The position numbers and the translations under genes were made by a program. Source: JAFGGG01 sp964634205 (GTDB lineage Bacteria; Spirochaetota; Spirochaetia; SZUA-6; RPPD01). From it: 64,000 nucleotides of DNA. Of this stretch, positions 60,993 to 64,000 are shown one piece after another (the first letter of the stretch is position 1; every line of letters starts with the position of its first letter). The notes under the pieces were generated by a model. The model searched no databases. It was not told the origin of the DNA and worked only from the letters and a program-made list of their open reading frames with translations. The DNA lies in the NCBI GenBank assembly GCA_964634205.1, contig CAZWKE010000008.1:37911-101910 (forward strand). The letters run 5' to 3'.

Positions 60993-62768
60993 ATGAAAAT
61001 TAGGTTGCCGCTGGTGGTAACCACGTTTATTCTGATTCTCATCGGTTGCAGCACGTTTCCCGTACCATCAAACAAAACTGAATCTTTGCTTGTCGTCATT
61101 TGCGACAAAACCGTCCAAAACACCAACCCCGGGGAGTCCGGGTCCGCCCCCGTGCTGCGTCTTACCGGACCGGTGTCCGGGACTTTGGAGCTGGGTTCCG
61201 GGGGATGGAGTGTCAAAACACTCAAACTGGTCAGCGGCACGTATCAGGTATTTTTAAACAATGAATTGGATAAACCCCTGGTCCACCGGTTTGAGGTAAA
61301 ACCCGGGGTGGTGCTCCTCTTCCCCTATGCTTTTTCCGCCTCAAAGGAAGGGAAACTGCGGTACACCGCGGTTAATCCTGACCAGCAGGAAAAGGCCATA
61401 CAATCACTGCTTAACTATATTGATTTTGAGAACTGGATCGGCAAAGGGTATGTGGGGTTCGGCAGGGCGCGCCCCAAAATGTATATCTCTCAGAACAGCC
61501 AGAGTATCACCATCAATACGGACCCGCAGGGGGCAAAAATATTTCTGGATAATATCGAATGGGGTGTTACGCCCAAAACTCTGGAGCTTTCCGCCGGAAA
61601 ATACCTTTTGCGCCTGGAAAAGGATGGATTCAAGCCGTTAAAGCGAATTGTGTCGGTAGAGTCGAACAAGGCGGAATTATATAAACTCGATCCGCTCAAA
61701 CCGCAAGAGAAACCTCCCAGGAAAGATACCTTCAGCATTCTGGTATACCCGTTTGTTAATATACAGGATACGGATTACAATCCGTACGGGAATATATTTT
61801 CCAGTACCTTCAACGTCAATTTCATGAATAATAAGGAGCTAAACGTCGTCCGGCTTAAAGGTCGGGATGCGGAAAAGGGCAAGGGAGGGTATCCGGATCT
61901 TTCAATCGCCGCGGAATACGGGGCGGAACTGGCGGTGGCCGGAAAATATGAGGAACGGGGTGATCAGCTTTTTGTGCACGCGGTGCTGTATGATGTCCAG
62001 TCCGGCCGGGTGAAATATGCCGTGCTTTACATCAGCAAAGCGGGATTTTCCGTATTTGATTCCATCGATCAGATAACGCTCAGTTTCAGTAAGGCGGTAT
62101 CCTCGGTTCTCCCCAGACCGGGTAACCCCATTTTGGAACAGGAAGGCGATGTTTCTACGGAACTTTCCGCGTATGAGAAACAACTGTATCAAAGCCGGAT
62201 TATTACCCGGAGGTGCTCCCAGGCAAATGTCCTTTCGGTATTAACCGGCATTCAGATGATGGCGGATGAGATCCAACTCCCTGTTTCGGGCAAACACGAT
62301 CTGCGTAATACACCGCGCACACCTCTGAACGCCTTAAAAATCAAGTATGAATATATCCTTAATCCGCTTGTATCGCTTTCCGCTTTCTTGGGAGCGAATA
62401 TCGGTACCAGCGGCGCGGTTGATGAAAAGGATTGGTTTGTGGATTTCCACGCGGGGATCGGACCCCTTTTTTATTTCCGCTCCAGCAGAAGCGATATTTA
62501 CGTCGGGCTGTTTGCTTCGGCCTCATTTACACCGGGGTTTACCGTAAATGACAGCGGATCGGATTATACAATCGGACCATATTTTTTCCTGGGCGGACTC
62601 CTAAACGCCGGGGTAAAATATTATTTTACCTCTTTGATGAGTGATTCACCCTTTTATCTGGATTCGGGTCTTCAGTTCGATGTCATGACCTTTCGTTTCG
62701 GCCCCGACGGGCCGAAGTATGTGCCGATGGATATGATGATCTATGTCGGTCTGGGGTGGCATTTATGA
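60993..62768 (+). CDS. Lipoprotein with PEGA domain, CsgG/FlgO-like domain and C-terminal barrel-like region
   Basis: 591 aa from ATG 60993, which starts a lipoprotein signal with lipobox LIGC; ATG 60981 adds four residues. A PEGA domain at about 165-235 (TINTDPQGAKIFLDNIEWGV, YLLRLEKDGFKPL) is a surface-layer-type beta repeat. Residues about 245-390 resemble the CsgG/FlgO/TolB-N fold (FSILVYPFVNIQ; AELAVAGKYEERGDQLFVHA). The C-terminus alternates strands (YEYILNPLVSLSAFLGANIG), ending in an aromatic-rich GLGWHL as in outer-membrane proteins. Stop overlaps the next start (ATGA). Confidence 0.8.
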   Translation: MKIRLPLVVTTFILILIGCSTFPVPSNKTESLLVVICDKTVQNTNPGESGSAPVLRLTGPVSGTLELGSGGWSVKTLKLVSGTYQVFLNNELDKPLVHRFEVKPGVVLLFPYAFSASKEGKLRYTAVNPDQQEKAIQSLLNYIDFENWIGKGYVGFGRARPKMYISQNSQSITINTDPQGAKIFLDNIEWGVTPKTLELSAGKYLLRLEKDGFKPLKRIVSVESNKAELYKLDPLKPQEKPPRKDTFSILVYPFVNIQDTDYNPYGNIFSSTFNVNFMNNKELNVVRLKGRDAEKGKGGYPDLSIAAEYGAELAVAGKYEERGDQLFVHAVLYDVQSGRVKYAVLYISKAGFSVFDSIDQITLSFSKAVSSVLPRPGNPILEQEGDVSTELSAYEKQLYQSRIITRRCSQANVLSVLTGIQMMADEIQLPVSGKHDLRNTPRTPLNALKIKYEYILNPLVSLSAFLGANIGTSGAVDEKDWFVDFHAGIGPLFYFRSSRSDIYVGLFASASFTPGFTVNDSGSDYTIGPYFFLGGLLNAGVKYYFTSLMSDSPFYLDSGLQFDVMTFRFGPDGPKYVPMDMMIYVGLGWHL

Positions 62769-63865
62769 AAAAGGTATATTGGGTAATTTTACTGGTTCTG
62801 TTTTTTGTCTGTACCCTGAACGCCCAGGGGACAGACCTGGTGCTGCAGCGGGTCTATTTTGCCCCGGTGGATTTCAAGGCCAAGGCCGATCAGAAACTCC
62901 TTTCCGCACTGCCGGACATGCTGTACTCACTGATCACCACCACCCGGCCTATTATCAAAATAAACTACCAGGAAGCGGCCAACTCGATAATTTCAATTAC
63001 TGTCGGTAAAAAGGGGAAGGACCAGATTGATGTGCAGGTGCTTCTTTCCCGGGACGGTAAAACCACAGCGGAAGCAGCGTTTTCATATACCCAAGACCGG
63101 TTGGACTTTACGTTATTGAAACGCTTCATGGAAAACACCGCGCGGAAATTCAGTTCCTACCTTGGTGAGGTAAAACCCCGGGTAAAAGTGACCTCCCTGA
63201 TTACGGATGCTCATACCAAGGATGTTATCCAGGCGGTACAGTTTGCCGAGGCCATGTCCACCCCCCTGGAGATTAACCTGTGGGTGGGAACATTATCAAA
63301 GGCCAATACCTCCTATAGAAGTGAAAGCGGCTTTTCCCTTGATCCTGTGGCCAACTTTCTCTTTCCCCTGGAACTGGACCTGGTATGGTATTTTGAAAAG
63401 CAGCAGGGACTGCAGTTTATCCTGTATTGCGACTATAATGATTATATGTACTTCGGGTACACCAGTACTACCGACGACATTCCTGCGGCATCGGAGAATC
63501 TGGTGTTTCTGGGCGGGGTCGGGTATGTATTCCGCACTATGGGGGTGTTTTCCACCAGTTATTCCATCTCACTCCTTCTGGGGGCCATTCACGTGACCGC
63601 CAAAGAAAACCTGGTCAATAAAGATTCCGGGCAGCTATCCCTTTCCGCCGGTGAGTCAACTGTGCTTTTCTATGCGCTGATGCCGCTGCGTATAAGTTTC
63701 AGTTATAATATCACTCCCCGTATTTCTTTAATGACAAATATCTGTTTTAAACTTAATCCCATAGTGTTTTTCGGTATGATCGCGGGGGTTCATTTTCCTT
63801 ATGAGGCATCCGGTGCCGCGGTATTCATGCAGTTTGTATCTCTGGGAGTGGCATACCGTTTCTAA
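62765..63865 (+). CDS. Exported barrel-type protein with CsgG-like N-terminal domain
   Basis: 366 aa from ATG 62765, overlapping the previous stop by 4 bases. Signal peptide MKKVYWVILLVLFFVCTLNA. The N-terminal part (VLQRVYFAPVDFKAKADQKL; IISITVGKKGKDQIDVQVLL) looks like the same domain as in its neighbour. The second half is barrel-like and ends in VSLGVAYRF, with a terminal Phe as in outer-membrane beta-barrels. Probably works with the PEGA lipoprotein in the outer membrane. Confidence 0.78.
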   Translation: MKKVYWVILLVLFFVCTLNAQGTDLVLQRVYFAPVDFKAKADQKLLSALPDMLYSLITTTRPIIKINYQEAANSIISITVGKKGKDQIDVQVLLSRDGKTTAEAAFSYTQDRLDFTLLKRFMENTARKFSSYLGEVKPRVKVTSLITDAHTKDVIQAVQFAEAMSTPLEINLWVGTLSKANTSYRSESGFSLDPVANFLFPLELDLVWYFEKQQGLQFILYCDYNDYMYFGYTSTTDDIPAASENLVFLGGVGYVFRTMGVFSTSYSISLLLGAIHVTAKENLVNKDSGQLSLSAGESTVLFYALMPLRISFSYNITPRISLMTNICFKLNPIVFFGMIAGVHFPYEASGAAVFMQFVSLGVAYRF

Positions 63866-63903
63866 AAAATACTTTGGAAACATTGAAAAACAGGTGCATA
63901 AGG

Positions 63904-63911
63904 TATAAAAT
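63904..63911 (+). promoter_or_regulatory. Likely -10 region of the last gene
   Basis: TAAAAT at 63906-63911, 17 bases after TTGAAA (63883-63888). An AAGGGAG ribosome site follows at about 63931. Confidence 0.5.
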
Positions 63912-63943
63912 TTGAGTTAAGCACGGAGATAAGGGAGCAAACC

Positions 63944-64000
63944 ATGAGAAATTTGTGTAAAATAACCATAACAATTCTTGTATTTACTCTATGTATCCTC
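63944..64000 (+). CDS. Start of an exported protein (3' end outside window)
   Basis: ATG 63944 after AAGGGAG begins MRNLCKITITILVFTLCIL, which looks like a signal peptide, and the frame is open to the window end. It has its own promoter after the barrel gene. Nothing more can be said. Confidence 0.6.
   Translation, partial: MRNLCKITITILVFTLCIL

Noticed and set aside
1..64000. CRISPR arrays, rRNA, tRNA, insertion sequences, prophage
   Set aside because: No regularly spaced repeats, no conserved rRNA or tRNA-like sequence, and no transposase, integrase or phage structural protein recognised on either strand.

Overview
The window is a gene-dense stretch of bacterial chromosome, probably from a member of the Spirochaetota. 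The assignment rests on overall flavour rather than a marker gene: Gram-negative-type envelope proteins (lipoproteins, beta-barrels, HtrA, LysM and PEGA proteins), many TPR proteins, a HTH-PTS EIIA fusion of a kind common in Treponema/Spirochaeta genomes, and a YjfB-like motility protein. Two runs of exactly 100 N (22586-22685 and 35130-35229) are scaffold gaps, so this is a draft or metagenome assembly. No rRNA, tRNA, CRISPR array, phage or insertion sequence was seen.

Layout. 1-3.7 kb: mnmE (5' end outside the window), mnmG and rsmG, tRNA and rRNA modification. 3.8-9.2 kb: divergent TPR and Hsp70-like/LysM genes, a lytic transglycosylase lipoprotein and uppP, a cell-wall set. 9.2-13.8 kb: a hybrid sensor kinase, a truncated DAHP synthase still preceded by an aromatic leader-peptide attenuator, a small YjfB gene, a GT1 glycosyltransferase and a LacI remnant. 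13.8-17.6 kb: a PHP phosphatase and an operon of HTH-EIIA, EIIA and a cation/proton antiporter with CBS domains. 17.6-21 kb: an exported TPR protein and a YgiQ radical-SAM protein. 21-28.4 kb: a glycosylation cluster (GT2, carbohydrate-binding domain, tandem GT-C fusion, polyprenyl-phosphate GT2, MFS). 28.5-43.8 kb: hybrid kinase, membrane and barrel proteins, transaldolase, hydrolase, a cut-off GH16 lipoprotein, an acyltransferase of condensation-domain type, MATE, aldo/keto reductase, an M3-like metallopeptidase lipoprotein, and a GT2-acyltransferase fusion.

43.9-52.1 kb is the most coherent system: an OmpR-type response regulator and HAMP kinase are followed by a small lipoprotein, two HtrA proteases in tandem and a P3A-type P-ATPase. 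The promoters of the last three transcription units share an almost identical 33-bp direct-repeat box at the same distance from the -10, so this looks like a Cpx-like envelope-stress regulon. 52.1-64 kb: a diguanylate cyclase, a GH94-type phosphorylase with a divergent MFS transporter, deoC, an RRM RNA-binding protein with a long 5' leader, a CsgG/GNA1162-like lipoprotein, a second MFS, and an operon of PEGA and barrel-type envelope proteins running off the end.

A recurring pattern is that several genes have a good -10 box only 5-8 bases before the start codon and no Shine-Dalgarno, which predicts leaderless mRNAs. Starts were moved from the longest ORF wherever a promoter or ribosome site argued for it.
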